Shown here piece after piece: positions 24,781-37,897 of a stretch of 64,000 nucleotides of DNA. How positions within the stretch are numbered: the stretch's first letter is position 1; each line of letters begins with the position of its first letter. Source of the DNA: Paulownia fortunei. Taxonomy: Eukaryota; Streptophyta; Magnoliopsida; Lamiales; Paulowniaceae. Both the position numbers and the translations under genes were made by a program. The stretch is from the NCBI GenBank assembly GCA_019321725.1, contig CM033111.1, positions 1,798,001-1,862,000 of the forward strand, in the 5' to 3' direction. A model generated the notes under the pieces. That model saw only the letters and a list, made by a program, of their open reading frames with translations. It did no database searches and had not been told where the DNA came from.

Positions 24781-26111
24781 GGAGAGAGATTTTGATTGTT
24801 GATAATGAGTAACACTCCTCTTTTATTTGAAAAAAGAGAAGTTTGTGGGGTGATTGAGTCAAAATCACCTCGAGAATCCCATTATATATGGTTGGCCAAC
24901 TAATTGTTGTATCCATTGGTCGTGAGATTTTGGGGGATTGCAGTTGTCTTCAGGCCTGCTGGAACATGTGGTGAAACTTGCCTTTTTGGTCTTTTTGACA
25001 TCTCTGCTTGGTGTTGGTGGACTCATTTCACAAAGCAAAAATAGTGGGGGAGAGAAATTGAATACCATGTTTGGTTTTATATATTTGTGTTTCTGAAGAA
25101 TGTGTTCTGGACCATTCTATCCTCATCAAATCAGAAGATCACCACATTAATTAGGATCACGGTGGCTAACCTATCGGACAAGTATTTTAAGCCCAAGCTA
25201 TCACCAGTAATCACCCCTCCAATCTCCTTATCCTTCGTACTTGAAAACTTGGGGTCCATTTAAAAATCAATAATATTTAAATTTGCACTTAACTAAAGAT
25301 TCAATTTTTTTTTTGTGTTTTTGGTTATGTTTTTTGTAAATTCTTTGACTTTGGAGATGGTTTTCTAATATTTATGTTAACGAATTAATTTAATTTTTAT
25401 TTATACTAAGTATCAAAATTTTATTTTCATATATTTATGTTCGTTTTGTACGATGATAACACCAATCAGGTTGAATTTAATTAATTTGTAAATATAACTA
25501 TATCATGAGAAAAAAATAAAGTAAAGATCTAAATTGTCAGGTACTTCATTATTAATTAAAGTTTAAAATCTTTGTTATTTTCCTTTAAAACATCAATCAG
25601 CATTGACGGATTTGCAGGGGACCTGGAGGGGCGTTGAACCGAGTTCATAATGTAAAAGCAATATTAATGGTAATGCATATGAGAGAAACACATTAAAATA
25701 CGTGGATTTTTTTTTAAAAAAATATATTATATTTTATATTTTATGTAATAAATACATGTTATGTCTATATAAACACTTAAAATCAATTATATATATTTAA
25801 CCTGAATATGTTAAATAGATGATCAAAATTGGAGTTTCTTCACTTAACTGATAATTTACTTCTCAAATTTCCAAAACCAAACGGTATTTAATACAGATTT
25901 CAAATTGCCAATTATAATTGGTTACCCACTCCTGACTCCATTTATCCCCATTGACTCCACATATAACTCCAATGTCGTCAAACCTAATTACTTAGCTTAA
26001 AAGCGCTTTTCAGCATTGCAGAACCATTATAAAGATTTTTCCGATATATATTAGAACAAGAAAGAAAATCAATTGCAAAAAGGAATTGTGCAGCATATCA
26101 GTTCAGCGGCA
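24664..26111. other. Divergent promoter region between TBL and LSM12 genes
   Basis: 1.45 kb between the start codons of divergent genes. A (CA)n tract lies at 24750-24777, about 90 bp upstream of the TBL start, so it reads (TG)n in that gene's leader or promoter. The rest is AT-rich. No additional gene is seen. Confidence 0.6.
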
Positions 26112-28891
26112 ATGGAAGCTCAGGGTCAAGCCGAAGAACTTGCAGTTGGCTGCATACTTTCAATCAAAACCACTCTCGGGGAAGAATTTCAAGCCCAAGT
26201 CATTGCCTTTGACCGCCCCTCCAACCTCCTCATCCTTCATATCCTTGCAAAAATCTAATCTTAAATATTAACAGTGCTAGTTTATAGATGTATGCATGCG
26301 TAAAGATTCAGTTTTTTTGTTTTAATTTTTCTGGGTTTTTGGTTATTAATCTTCTCTTGGCAAATTCTTTAACTTTAGCTTGGAAATTACAAGAGGGAGT
26401 GAAATCTGGGGCAGGGCCAAAGAGAAATGTAAGGCTACTCAAGGCTAATTACATCAAAGAATTCACCTTTTTGGGTCAAGGTGAAGACCCACTTGATATC
26501 AAGAAATGTTTTCTTGATCTCAACACTCTTCAAGCCAGAGAAGAGTCCGCTATTAGGTAAAGTCTCAAATTTAGCATACACCTGCTTGTGAATTTTATAT
26601 TTTTTTCCAATTCATGGATTTTTATTTGTAGGCTGTCAAATCTTTTGCAATGTTTAGGGGCTTTTATGTTTGATTTTGTGCTTATGTTTTTGTGGGTTGT
26701 AATTGCAGACAAGCAGAGGCCGACGCTGAGAGGATTGGGGTGGGTGTTACTTCTGAGGCGCAGAGTATTTTTGATGCTTTGTCTAAAACGTAATGTGTCT
26801 TTTCACTCAGTTTTAAATCGATATGATTTCTTAATTCATGAAGATTATTCCTTCGTGTGTTGCCTTTTTGGAATACTTTTCCTTTTGCTTGATGAAAGTT
26901 GGTGTTTTGCATAGTTAATTTCTCCCTTTGCATAATTTGATTTCGCACAACTTTATATGATTCTGATTTCCTTTTACTGATAACCACACAGCTTATTAAT
27001 AACCCAATTACACAGAGATTGTGTTAATATGATAGCCAAAATAAACCTGTAAAGATAGATATTTAGTTAAAAGTGAAGAAAGGCAAAGTGGCTGCTACTG
27101 CACCCTTGTGAGCACATCAAATATATTTTTGTTCATTGCTGAATGGTAATGCCTTGTTTGATCTTTATGATGAAGAGAAATAGTATTGGATTTGGGCAAA
27201 TGATTTGAACTTTGGTTGCATTATTTGGCAGTGCAAGCTTCTTCTCTTGCAGCTTGGCCTTGATCTAGATATGTTTTGATCTTCATCTTCTCTGTTTTAA
27301 GATTTCATGGTGTTACACTTTTCTCTTACCATCTCATCTGGTTTACTTTACCATGGTTTGTTCATGTTCATCTTGATATGCTTTATATCAAGCTCAGATT
27401 TCAGAACCCTTTTTGCTGGAAAGTTTGCTTTTTTATTTATTCTAATACTGTTTTCCAATCAAAATGTGATTGCTTCTGTGAAATAGGAGTATGATTATTT
27501 TTACATCTTTACATCCTTGAAATAGCAAATGCAATATACTTTATGACATTAGATGTGATCTAATCTTTTGTTCATATACTTATCTGCTTTTGTCCATGTA
27601 TTTTCAAACAAGCATATTAGAGTTAGAGAAGTTATGCAGATGAAGCATGTAGGAGTTATTTTTTTAAGATATTTGCTAACTAAACTGACCGATGATGTCC
27701 AATTTAGTGAGACCAGTCAATGCTGTAAAGAGTAACTAAATAATACAAGATCAAACTTTTTGACTGATTTATTATGTTTAGCTCCAATTTGGTACTTTTT
27801 GAGACATGGGCATAACAAAACTTATTATTGTAATACAGTAAATGATTGGACTGGATTGGTCTTGGCAGAAGAAAGTTTTGGCTTAACTCACCCACTAGTC
27901 CATAAATGAGCCTTTAGGTTCCTAGTAATATAATAATATTTGCTTGCTTGGTCTAATGGTTAAATGTGCTGCGAAAAAATGATTTTATTATGCTCTTGCT
28001 TATATGTTTGTGTCTGTGTATAGAGAGATAGTACCTACTTGAATATGTGTGAGAATAAACCTGATATACACCAAGGGCATGAGAGAGAATGGCAAATTGG
28101 TTGATGTAACCCTCAAATTAGGCCGGTACTCGTTGCTGAGTTTTGTCTACTATTTATGCCCAACTGAAGATAACTTGAAAACTGGTTGCAGTACTTGCTG
28201 ATCTCTATAAGAATATTTTTCGCCATCTTAAAGACTAGTCTGTACCATTCTGAGTATTCAGGGCATGATAATTAAAGTGGTTCTGTCCTTTCTTTCTTTT
28301 AAACTTCCACCTTATTTCAACAGTTCAAATGCAATTCTGTCTCAACCGTACATACTTCTATCTCCTTTGAATGAATCTTTTTATGTAAAAATAAGTGCTT
28401 TCCTCCTACTTTCTCCAAGCTTGATTGTGCGAGCATGTGCTGGAGAACAATGTATCTTGTATACTTCACTTATATTGATCACCATTAATTTTACAGCTGT
28501 CACACTGTTGAGCTGTTTTACATTATTTGACATGCAAATCCATCTTATGATCAATGGTTTGTTATGGGCTGCTGATGAACTGTCTCCTAAATTGATGCCA
28601 TTGGTAACTTAACCAGGCTTCCGGTTCGCTGGGATAAAACCACCATAGTTGTTATGAATGAAGTGCGTGTGAGCAGCCCGTATCTCCCTGAATCAGTTAG
28701 TGGAGGAACTCCTGCTGCCAATGAACGGGTGCGAAAAGTGGTAAGATACTTGGGAAACTTTAAAAATTTGAGTTTGCTGAAAGCTTTTTTGTGTGAGATT
28801 TTGTTTGATTCACCTCTTTAATTCCATATATTATTCTGTTCAGCTCGAATTTGAGAAGAAGAGGTTGCAATCTCGCTATGTTGGTCAATGA
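26112..28891 (+). CDS. LSM12: LSM12 homologue (LSm domain plus AD domain)
   Basis: Five exons are 26112-26238, 26391-26556, 26709-26789, 28617-28740 and 28844-28891, giving 546 bp and 181 aa. The LSm-like half (about residues 8-62) shows [20 protein letters not shown] and [13 protein letters not shown]. The second half (AD domain, about 65-170) shows [46 protein letters not shown] and [19 protein letters not shown]. Introns 2-4 are GT-AG. Intron 1 can only be joined in frame as an AT-AC intron (see the separate entry): no GT occurs between the conserved codons and the stop at 26256-26258, and the AT-AC join restores CAA (Gln) in the conserved LQEG. LSM12 proteins are small RNA-associated factors; in yeast and animals they bind ataxin-2 and act in translation or circadian control, and plant roles are little known. 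Intron 3 is long (1.8 kb). The residues after the stop look like 3' UTR. Confidence 0.93.
26239..26390 (+). other. U12-type AT-AC intron (intron 1 of LSM12)
   Basis: The 5' splice site is ATATCCTT (26239-26246), the exact minor-spliceosome consensus. A branch-site-like TTCTTTAAC lies at 26365-26373, close to the consensus TTCCTTAAC, 17-19 nt before the 3' end AC (26389-26390). Splicing here joins CTT C to AA GAG and yields the conserved LQEG. The intron is 152 bp. Confidence 0.88.
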
Positions 28892-30630
28892 TGGTTTCAG
28901 CTCGACGTCATTCAGGCAATGCTAACGACTTTGAACCCTGAGACTGATGAAGTGAAGAGTCTCAAATATGGGCAACCATGGCCTTTGAGTTGTGACAACG
29001 ACGAGTAAATTCTATCAATTTGTCAGATATGCGGGATTTTAATTTTCATAAAATTATGAAAATTTCTTGTTCTTGTTCCGAGTTAATGATGGTCCCTAAA
29101 ATAATCAAAACTATACCATCATTATTGTTGAAGACATGAAATATAATTGAGGTATATCTTTTGATTCAGAGGTTGAATCGATCATGATGTTCAAAAATTA
29201 TGATAAATTTTTGGAAAAATCAAACTTCATCGAAGAGAATTAAATTACATTCCTAAAAATTCTTGTAGAATCGAATGAAGTTTTCAAATTGTAAATGCGA
29301 TGTCATTTATTCTGGTGTAATGGAGGGAACTTATCATTTAAGCCCAACCAATTAAAGTTTAGGACTGGGCCAAGTTTAGAAGTTAACATATTTCTACTCA
29401 TTAACGCCTTCCTTGGAACTCAGAATCAGTGGGCTTTATCCAAAAATATGCAGACCAAATTATAAAGTTTATGGTAAGACATGCAAAGTAATGGGGTAAT
29501 GGGCCTCCGATCAAGGCTCAAGTTAGACGACAATGGACTTCTATATTTCAGTTTTGGGGGTACAGAAGGAGAATGTGTGGATTTGGGAGGGCATTGTTGT
29601 GGAGTCTCAGTTGGCTACCATGTTTATCAAAAATTGGGACCAATAAGGAGCATCCCATGGATGCAATTTTTGAGGAATGCAGATATTATGCATACCGTGA
29701 ATTTAATTTACTTTTGCAAATCATTTAGCTAAGGAAGAAGGCAAGCAGGATTAGGGATTACTAATTCACTAATTCTTGACAAACGGAGTCGTTTCTCAGG
29801 GTTGATATTAGTGTCGTAGTCTTTGAAGAGATCGGTAGAAATTTTCTTTTTTCAACTTTTTTCTACGTACCAAATAAAGAAAGAGAAAATGTGTCTACAG
29901 AAATCATACCAACAATAATCTCAAAATTTTCCTCAAATTTCTTGTTTTATTGTGAAAATTATGAATTATTATACGTAACAAAGAAAATAGAATTTACCGT
30001 GAAGGGTTAGAAAGACCAACTTTTAAAAAAATAAATAAATATCTTTTACAGGTTATAAAATCAAGTCTTGATCCTTGAAAACAAACAAATTTCACAAGGA
30101 CAGGGGGTCGAAATCATATAATGGAGAAGTGATTAAAAAAGGGCAAATTACATGGCCAACAACCATTTACATGAAAATGACACTATGGCCACACTATTTT
30201 CTGTTAAGCCAAAGTAAATTTTATCCCAATTATCATACTTTACTGTCTGCAAAAATTCAGGCAACCATGCAAATTGCCATGAAATCATCCTCATTATATA
30301 GGAAGCAAGAAGACCAACTCGAACCGCGTTTCGGCTCCCCATTGGTTGGTATCATAAACATGTTCCTGCCTAACCAATAATTTTGATCCAAGATTCCCAA
30401 TATTTTCCCCTTAACGTTTGCATGCAATTGAAATATCACTGTCGTAGAGTGGAAAAGTGAACAAAAAGTGAAGGCTTTTTTCATCATTCATGCATTTTTC
30501 CTTCGTGCGAAAATGTAGAAAAAGTGAAGTGTAAAGTTGTCGATAAGTTTGCTTAGTGTTTTGAGTGGGTAAGTAGGGCGAAGTGTTCAAAAGGGATGTC
30601 GAATTGTCCCATACATAACCCTTGTTGTGT

Positions 30631-30657
30631 AATAACACTTGTTGTGTAAGTGTTATT
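30631..30657. other. Perfect 10-bp stem-loop
   Basis: AATAACACTT, a 7-nt loop GTTGTGT, then AAGTGTTATT. No gene ends close by on the plus strand; the function is unknown. Confidence 0.6.
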
Positions 30658-31629
30658 AATGGACTACGTTTTCAATACGAAAGGTGTGGAGATCTGTATG
30701 TTACCAATATACAATATAGGAGTGTTGATTTAGTCGATTTTTTTTTTTTTTACTTTTCTTTTTTGGATTCGAAATCATGCCTAAAGTGATGGTATTTATA
30801 AATGTTTCGTTCCAAAAATCCAAGATAAGTCAAGATGGTTTCCAAAGGTGGTTCATTTTCTTTGTAGGATCTTGCCCATGAATCAATCGAGTAAACTTTC
30901 ACCACAATGATTTTTATTTCAAATTTTGTGTTTTAATTTAATATTTTATTTTATATTTTAATTTATTAATACACAATAAATATAATTCACGCTAAATACA
31001 TATTTAATTAAATATTATAAAACACTAAAATAGAAAAAGGATGATTGATTCGGGTTTTTTGTTCAAGGTTTGTGCTGGAATAAAAGATTAATGTGTGGTA
31101 CAATCAAGCTTGGTCTGCTACAAGTGAAAATACTTTAGTAAAGTTTAAACTCAATTTATTTGAAATCACCGGAAATCCGAGCTACCAAATCAATATTTAT
31201 TATTAAGTGATGTCACAAAATATTTGTTTTTATTTTTTTAAACTTTATAATGAAAAAGTACACCTAAATTCAACTTCTTTTTTTTCAAAATAAAAAAAAA
31301 TGAACAACAAGCGATTTAAATAATAATTAAATATTAATCCAAACCATTAATAACTAACACAAGCCTCACGTTTAGTAGGAAATGAATTCTTGAAAATTGT
31401 CAATATTTGCCCCGTAGATGAATTCCAAGCAAAACTAAATTGTTTCTACATTTAGAAAAATGATATGATTATCTACATGTTTCCAACTATGGTATCCTTC
31501 TATTTGAACTATTAATTATTTATTTGAAATCAATTATAGATAAAACATTTTCAATTGGGCAGATAAAGAATATTGACGGGAATAAATACTCTTTATCATG
31601 TGGTGGTTGGATTCCTCTACTCTGCCTTA

Positions 31630-32539
31630 GGGCATCTCCAATCCAACACTAAAATATCAAATTTGGTGTAATTCCATCTCCAATCCAACATCAAATGTTA
31701 CACCAAATTTGGTGTAATGAATAGTGTTGCACCAAATTTGGTGTAAAACTATTTATTTACACCAAATTTAGTGTAATGTATATATTCCTAATTTACCCCT
31801 AAAATTGTTCTATTTCCAATTTTAATTCCATTTGTATTATATATTATATATTTAATTAATTTATAATTTAGTTTTATTTATTCAATTTTAATTTTCTTAT
31901 TATTTTGCAATAATATTTGTAGTGATTAATTGTCATAATTAACAAGTAATTAATATTTGTGATAAATTATAATAATTAATAATAATAAATAAATACATTA
32001 AAATAACATTACTTACATAAAATTCAAAAGTAAAATATAATAGATGAAAATGATTGTTTTCAATAATTTCTTGCTCAACATAGACAAATCAAAAATAAAG
32101 ATGCTCACTTTGCACTTCAAGATACATTAATTGATCATTTGTGGAATGAATATACTAATTTTGAAAATTAAATAACCAAAATGTATTAGTGGTTATATTT
32201 GTTTTGTGAAAGTTTTTTTTCTACATAATGTGCAATGTAGTATTTTTTTATTGTGATATTAATTGTAATACTTATTTTTGTAATATAATCAATAAAAGTA
32301 ATATTAATTACATATAATTTTTTATTTAGTAGAATTAGTAGTAATAAAATATAAATAATTAAATAACTTTATAAAAAATAAATAAGTGATAATTAAAAAA
32401 TAAAAAAAAATATAATAAAATATTCATTTTGTGTAAAATTTAATATAGTGATTAGAGATGATTTAGAGCAAATTACACCAAAACACCAAATTTAATATAA
32501 AACTTACACCAAATTTGGTACAATGGGTTGGAGATGGCC
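31630..32539. mobile_element. PIF/Harbinger-type MITE with TTA target duplication
   Basis: The left terminus reads GGGCATCTCCAATCCAAC and the right terminus, reverse-complemented, GGCCATCTCCAACCCA. TTA lies immediately outside both ends (31627-31629 and 32540-32542), the usual Harbinger target duplication. The 910-bp interior is about 80% A+T, without a transposase frame. Both subterminal regions carry copies of ACACCAAATTTGGTGTAA-type units, which are palindromic and repeated. Confidence 0.85.
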
Positions 32540-35500
32540 TTAACTGCTGTAACCATCTTCTATTTCTCTGCTAGCAATGGCTCCTTAATTGTAACAAGAA
32601 CTGACTGTTAGGGGGTTTTTAGGGAATGTCTCGAAAAATCTCCTCTGATGCTTAAGTGAGCCAATGTCCGATGTAACAAAAATGAATATAAAATTAAACT
32701 TAAGGTTGGAATTGAGCAATGAATTGCGTACTTAGTATATACAGAGGTGAGATTATTTATACATATTTAATTAAGACATGAGTTTTTAATGTGGTTCGAG
32801 ACTCATGTGTTTATGTGTCTTGTTGAATTAACATTTGATGTCTATAAATCGCGTGAACCTCTTACATGACTTGGGACTCTTAATCTATAGGACTGAAATT
32901 GAAATATCCGCTCAAATATATATTACACAATTTAGTAAATGGTTATTGCAATCTTGGATTTTATTAACTTTTTTCATTTGTAACTAAATGTATATATGTT
33001 CAAAGCCCAATTCCTGCCTGTTCACAGCTAACTTGAATATACAGCCCAATTCTAATTGAAATAGTATTCTTCTACATATGTTTAGTTTATATCAAATTAA
33101 TTTCTTAATCTGCATATAATTGGTAGCATGGGCAATCACAATCTTTAGAATCTTTTCTCGAGCTGATCGCCCTGCAAGTTGACCACTACATACTGATTAC
33201 AAAATTTGCAAAGTAATCAGAGATAATTATTTGTAAATCAGAACATAATCATATCGTGGTCAAAGGAAATCGAAGAAGAATTTCCATATACTGATAAAAA
33301 GCGGCATTTTCATTGGATTTGCTTTAATAGACCTAAGTCTCTCTATAATTATATTTCAATTATTTTATGTCGTGCGAGCCCCTGTCGACATAATTAAAGA
33401 TAGATTATTTATTGATGTCTACAAGGAATATCATGATTGTAGTTCATAATATGGCCCTTTAAAAAACGGAGATTTTTTTGTAAATTCAAAAAATACGCTT
33501 TTAGCATAAAAATGTGTAAATTAACAAAAGCGCCGTAAATAAAAGTTAAAGTCACCCACAATCCTAATTTAGGGTTTCAAATTTCTGATTAAATAGATTA
33601 AGTTAATAGAAAGTCCACTAATTTTGTTTACTACTTATCCAAGTGACATCAAACTTCTTGTCCTCTTTTTGCTATAGTGTCTTACATTATTTTCACAAAC
33701 ACTTGAATTTATTAATCCTTTTGCCTTTGGACATTCTTTAAGATACACTGAACTAATGTTTATGTTTCCTACTATTGAGAAAAGAATGTAAAGAAAGCTA
33801 CTTTGAAAACCCATTTGCAAAATGGCCTATACTAGTATATTAGACTTGCCCCCATCAATCTCCATTTGTTAGGTTCAGAGGTGTAGACTAGAAATCAGAA
33901 TGTTTTTATATCCCAGAAACAAACAAACAGGTCCTAACAATTAATGTTGCCCCCACATAGTACAAACCCATAAAAACAAACTAGATTTTTGAAAAAAAAT
34001 AAATTCCCCCAATTTAAAAGCTGTCCCAACAGTAGAAAACTGAGGCTCTCAGCATTTAATATTAATTGGCTGGCCATAAGACATTTAATAAAAATGGTTG
34101 TTGTCCCCAACTTAGGCCATGTTTGGACAGAAAATAGTCCAATTCATCATTTAATGTTCTTGGAACTGAGATCCCCAACATCTCACATGGCTTTCACACA
34201 CTGACATTTAATTGATATATATATATATATGTATGTTTAGACATGTGAGTCACATATATACAGTTGAAGATCTCTTGAAACCTAGCTAGGTTTTTTCCAA
34301 TTGTTTAAGGTAAAAAATCTGATCTACAAAAGTCAAAGGTCTTCCTTAAGATTTCAGACTTTTGTATTAATCAAATTCAGAAAAATCTCTGCACATAATC
34401 CAACAATTACAAAGCAATTAACTTATAAGCAACAGCAAATGTTTGAAATTTGCGTTGCGTTTAAGCTCTCTTACTTAAGTTTTGGAAGTAGGGTTAATTA
34501 CTTAGGAAAGAGAAGAGGACTTAATTGGGACCGGTAGCCGACTTGACAGCTTATTTATTCTCCAATTATAAATTAATTAATTAACTAAGATTATTTTTTA
34601 ATAATTATTAATCCACATCACTTCCCACACACTGCACATAAAAATGAGTTTTAACGGAGCATGTTAATAAAGTGAAGCTTCTTAATTATGATTAATATTT
34701 TACTGGAGCACCTTCACAGAAATCTAAATGCTGATAAATGCTACTTTTTTTTTTTTTTAATAAAGAAAATATTAAATCGTTATCAATTATTTAATCACTC
34801 GAACCCATAATAAATTATATCGTAATAACGTAATGTTAGATCGATGGCACTTTGAGTTATGACAGATTTCACTTTAGGGTTTAACTTATCATAATGTTAG
34901 AGCATTTAAAGAACAAAAATGGACAACTAAAATAAGGGAAAAAGTTCTTGATACTCCAACTTAATTATGCAGATATAAGTTAAAATAGAATTAACATTTA
35001 AGCAGTGCATATACCACTAGATGTTGTTGCCTTGGCCTACATTTCCAAATAAATTAATTTGTATATTTTTGTTCAAAATATGTGCTAGTGTTTCTCAAAT
35101 ACAGCTTAGTGCTCTGATAATCAAACACAGAAAACATCGACTCTTCATCTGCATTGTGGCAATCAATTTATGTAGCCGGCCGGCTGGGCACAGAAAAAAA
35201 AAATAGTTAGTCACTAATTATTCCAAAATATTATATTGTTCTTTTGAAGAAAATAAAATCTTTTTTGTTTTTATCACATTAATTAAATTAAAATAACTTA
35301 CAAATTCTTCCACGTTTTATTTTTGGAGCTTATAAGTTTTTCTCTCAAAAGTGCAACGGAACAGCTTAAACTCTATATTTAAAAGTGAGCTTGATTTAGC
35401 TCTTTCTTGCATAAAAGAGTTGCTTATGTTTTCCTGATTTTTTTAAAATTTATATATTTATTGAGAAAATTATTGTCTCTTGATATGGGTGCAACGAAAC

Positions 35501-36379
35501 CAAAACAAAATGATTTTCAGGAGTTGATGATCCATGTATTTAGTACAACCCAGAGTTTAACTTCAAATCAAATGGCATATATATATATATATATATAGAT
35601 TATATCGACAGCACAGTTTTTGTAGACCAAGGTATTTTAAAGAAACAAAGGGCAAAATAAATACATACACCTAAGAGTTGACCTGATGTTTTCAAAGTAA
35701 CAGAAATGTCTAAAATCTAAATTCTTATATGGGAACTCAAACACAACAATTATTTGATAAATTAAAGATATTATACATAGACGACATAATTATTTGGCCG
35801 GTTGTAAACTAATGTGAAAATGACTCAATACCATGTTTTCAGCTGTATAATTATTTTTTTTTTTCTCCATTTTCAAAGGCTGGAAAGGAATATAAAAATA
35901 ATGGAAGAGTTAAAAATAAGTCAAGTGGAAAGGATAAGCCTTGATCTGATTTTCTGACTATGACTAATACTAATGAAGTCATATAGATTGCACTAAAATT
36001 GGATATCAACAGCTTTAAATATCATGCAATATGGAAATTATAATCCATCAAAAGTGCTAATTTCAAGATTATCATCTCTAACTGTTAAACTATTCCAAAA
36101 AATTATTTACATGGGCTTAATTATGATAAAAACCATCATTAGCTCCCCTAAATCTGAAATCTTGACCGCATCGACACACCCCTCCAAGATCACCACCTTT
36201 GACGGCTAACCAATTGGCAGTCTTACCAGAATCTGATAAAAAACAATGCCGGCCCCCATTTCATGCACAAATATTAAGCATTGATACCATGTAATAATAG
36301 TATAAAAAACATTCATACACATTAATAGTACATGCTATCAGGAGCCATATCAATAATGCAAAAGACAATTTCAAGAAGG

Positions 36380-36388
36380 TATAAAAAG
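36380..36388 (+). promoter_or_regulatory. TATA-like box upstream of the PADRE gene
   Basis: TATAAAAAG lies 284 bp before the proposed start codon. A transcript starting about 30 bp downstream would have a pyrimidine-rich leader of roughly 260 nt that includes the upstream reading frame at 36474-36638. This is a motif match only. Confidence 0.35.
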
Positions 36389-36473
36389 TGGAGGAATTTT
36401 AAATCATATATGTTAGTTGAGAAGGGAGGGAGGCTAAAACTTTTGAGTAGAAATATTTTTACCAAGGGGTTGC

Positions 36474-36638
36474 ATGGTGGTGGGTACTCCTAAGAAAGGG
36501 ACCATTGATTACCTCACCTCCTTCCTTCTTTCCTTGTTTCTTCCCTTATCTATCTCATTACTAATTCACATCATCTTCTTCTCTTCTTCACAAACATTCC
36601 TGACAGAAAAAAAGAACAAAAGTGCTTTCTTTTCCTAG
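36474..36638 (+). other. Possible upstream ORF in the PADRE leader (54 codons)
   Basis: An ATG at 36474 opens a 54-residue frame (MVVGTPKKGTIDYLTSF at its start, then a strongly hydrophobic middle rich in Leu, Ser and Ile) that ends with TAG 33 bp before the main ATG. It exists on the mRNA only if transcription starts upstream of it. Confidence 0.3.
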
Positions 36639-36671
36639 AGAGAAAGGGAGATATTTTAGAGTGAGAAACAG

Positions 36672-37897
36672 ATGGGGAATTGCCAGGCCGTGGATGCTGC
36701 AGCACTAGTCATACAACATCCCAGTGGGAAGCAGGATAGGATGTACTGGCCTATCACAGCCAGTGAGGTGATGAAAATGAATCCAGGGCACTATGTTTCT
36801 CTCATAATTCCATTGCCAAGTTCTGGTGGTGGACAAGAGAATTCAGACGACAACAAGACCGTGCGATTCACTCGTGTTAAGCTTCTCCGGCCTAGTGATG
36901 CTTTAGTTCTTGGCAGGGCCTATCGGCTTGTCACCACTCAAGGTTGGATTTTTGCATGTTCAGCTTCCTGTTTTTCTACTAATTGCAAGAAGTTAAACTG
37001 TACAAGTAGGATGAGTTTTCAAGTTTGTGAGGTCTATGAGGTTTTGTTTCTGAATTTGCTTTGTGATAATTTGATTTGAAAGTTGTGAGATTTTGTTGCA
37101 GAGGTTATTAAAGTGCTTAGAGCAAAGAAGCATGCAAAAATGAAGAAAAACCAGTCAGAATCAGGTGAAAATTTGCAGATGAATTCAGAAAAGCAGAGCA
37201 GCAGTTCTGAGTATGAGGCAGGAGAGTCTGCACTAGGGAAGAACAATCAGGTAATCTTCGACCATTTGAGTTCTGAAATTGGGACTTTTGTTCATCTGCT
37301 TCTGCAAATTTTTGAAGGCAAAGAATGTAAGTTCATAATATATAGTAAAAAGGGTCCGTGAAGATGATCATACTAAGTGTAGATTGGCAGTAATCAGACA
37401 GCTGGAATGGAATTTTCTCGGAAAAAATGAAATCACAATTTAGTTTGCTTCTGGAACTAAAAATATAAGATGCCTATTGGAGAATGTGGCGACTGGCACT
37501 CACTACTCCGAAAGCAGTAAATAATAAAGAATTGGACGTATTAAGATTCTTCATTTTTCTACTGCATCAGCTAGACAGCTACCAGGAGAGAAAAGATAAT
37601 ACAAAATTTAATTCAGTTTGACAGTAAATTCACAAGTAGATTTCAGTACATTTTGGGATCAGTCTTCTTTTCACAGATACTTCTTTTTTCTTTTTCTTTT
37701 TTTGTTTTCGGCACTAAATTCACAACTAGCCTGTGTTTAGTACATGTCAGGAACATCTTCTTTTAAATCATACTCATGAATATATTCACAACTTTCAGGC
37801 CACAAGACCCGAGAGACATCAGCAGAGATCAGGTTCGACAGGAAGGCCCAAATCATGGCGGCCATCTTTACAAAGCATTTCTGAGTCCGGAAGCTGA
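36672..37897 (+). CDS. PADRE (DUF4228) domain protein
   Basis: Three exons (36672-36942, 37102-37250, 37799-37897, GT-AG) encode 172 aa. The start MGNCQAVDAAALVIQHPSGK is the family signature; Gly2 and Cys4 fit N-myristoylation and S-acylation. YWPITASEVMKMNPGHYVSL follows, then FTRVKLLRPSDALVLGRAYR and LVTTQEVIKVLRAKKHAKM across the first intron. The second half is polar, rich in Ser, Glu and Lys, and ends SWRPSLQSISESGS, the conserved C-terminal block of this family. PADRE proteins are plant-specific, often induced by pathogens and abiotic stress; the biochemical function is unknown. It lies tail to tail with the PRIN2-like gene, only 234 bp apart. Confidence 0.9.

Larger units (their letters stand above)
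28892..36671. other. Intergenic, AT-rich, with a Harbinger-type MITE
   Basis: 7.8 kb between LSM12 and the PADRE gene. It contains the 3' flank of LSM12, a perfect short hairpin at 30631-30657, the MITE at 31630-32539, an LTR-like but unproven stretch at about 32600-32900, (AT)n tracts near 34217 and 35577, and the promoter and leader of the PADRE gene. Short frames such as 29481-29732 and 30075-30380 have no recognisable motif. Confidence 0.6.

Noticed and set aside
27940..27990. tRNA A-box-like TGGTCTAATGGTTAA in LSM12 intron 3
   Set aside because: No B box, anticodon arm or acceptor pairing follows at the right distance. It could be a SINE scrap but cannot be supported.
31660..31780. Repeated ACACCAAATTTGGTGTAA units, CRISPR-like at first sight
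   Set aside because: They are irregularly spaced parts of the Harbinger-type MITE in a plant genome.
32600..32900. LTR-like stretch with GTTAGGGGG and many short repeats
   Set aside because: No TG...CA boundaries with target duplications and no internal domain could be defined.
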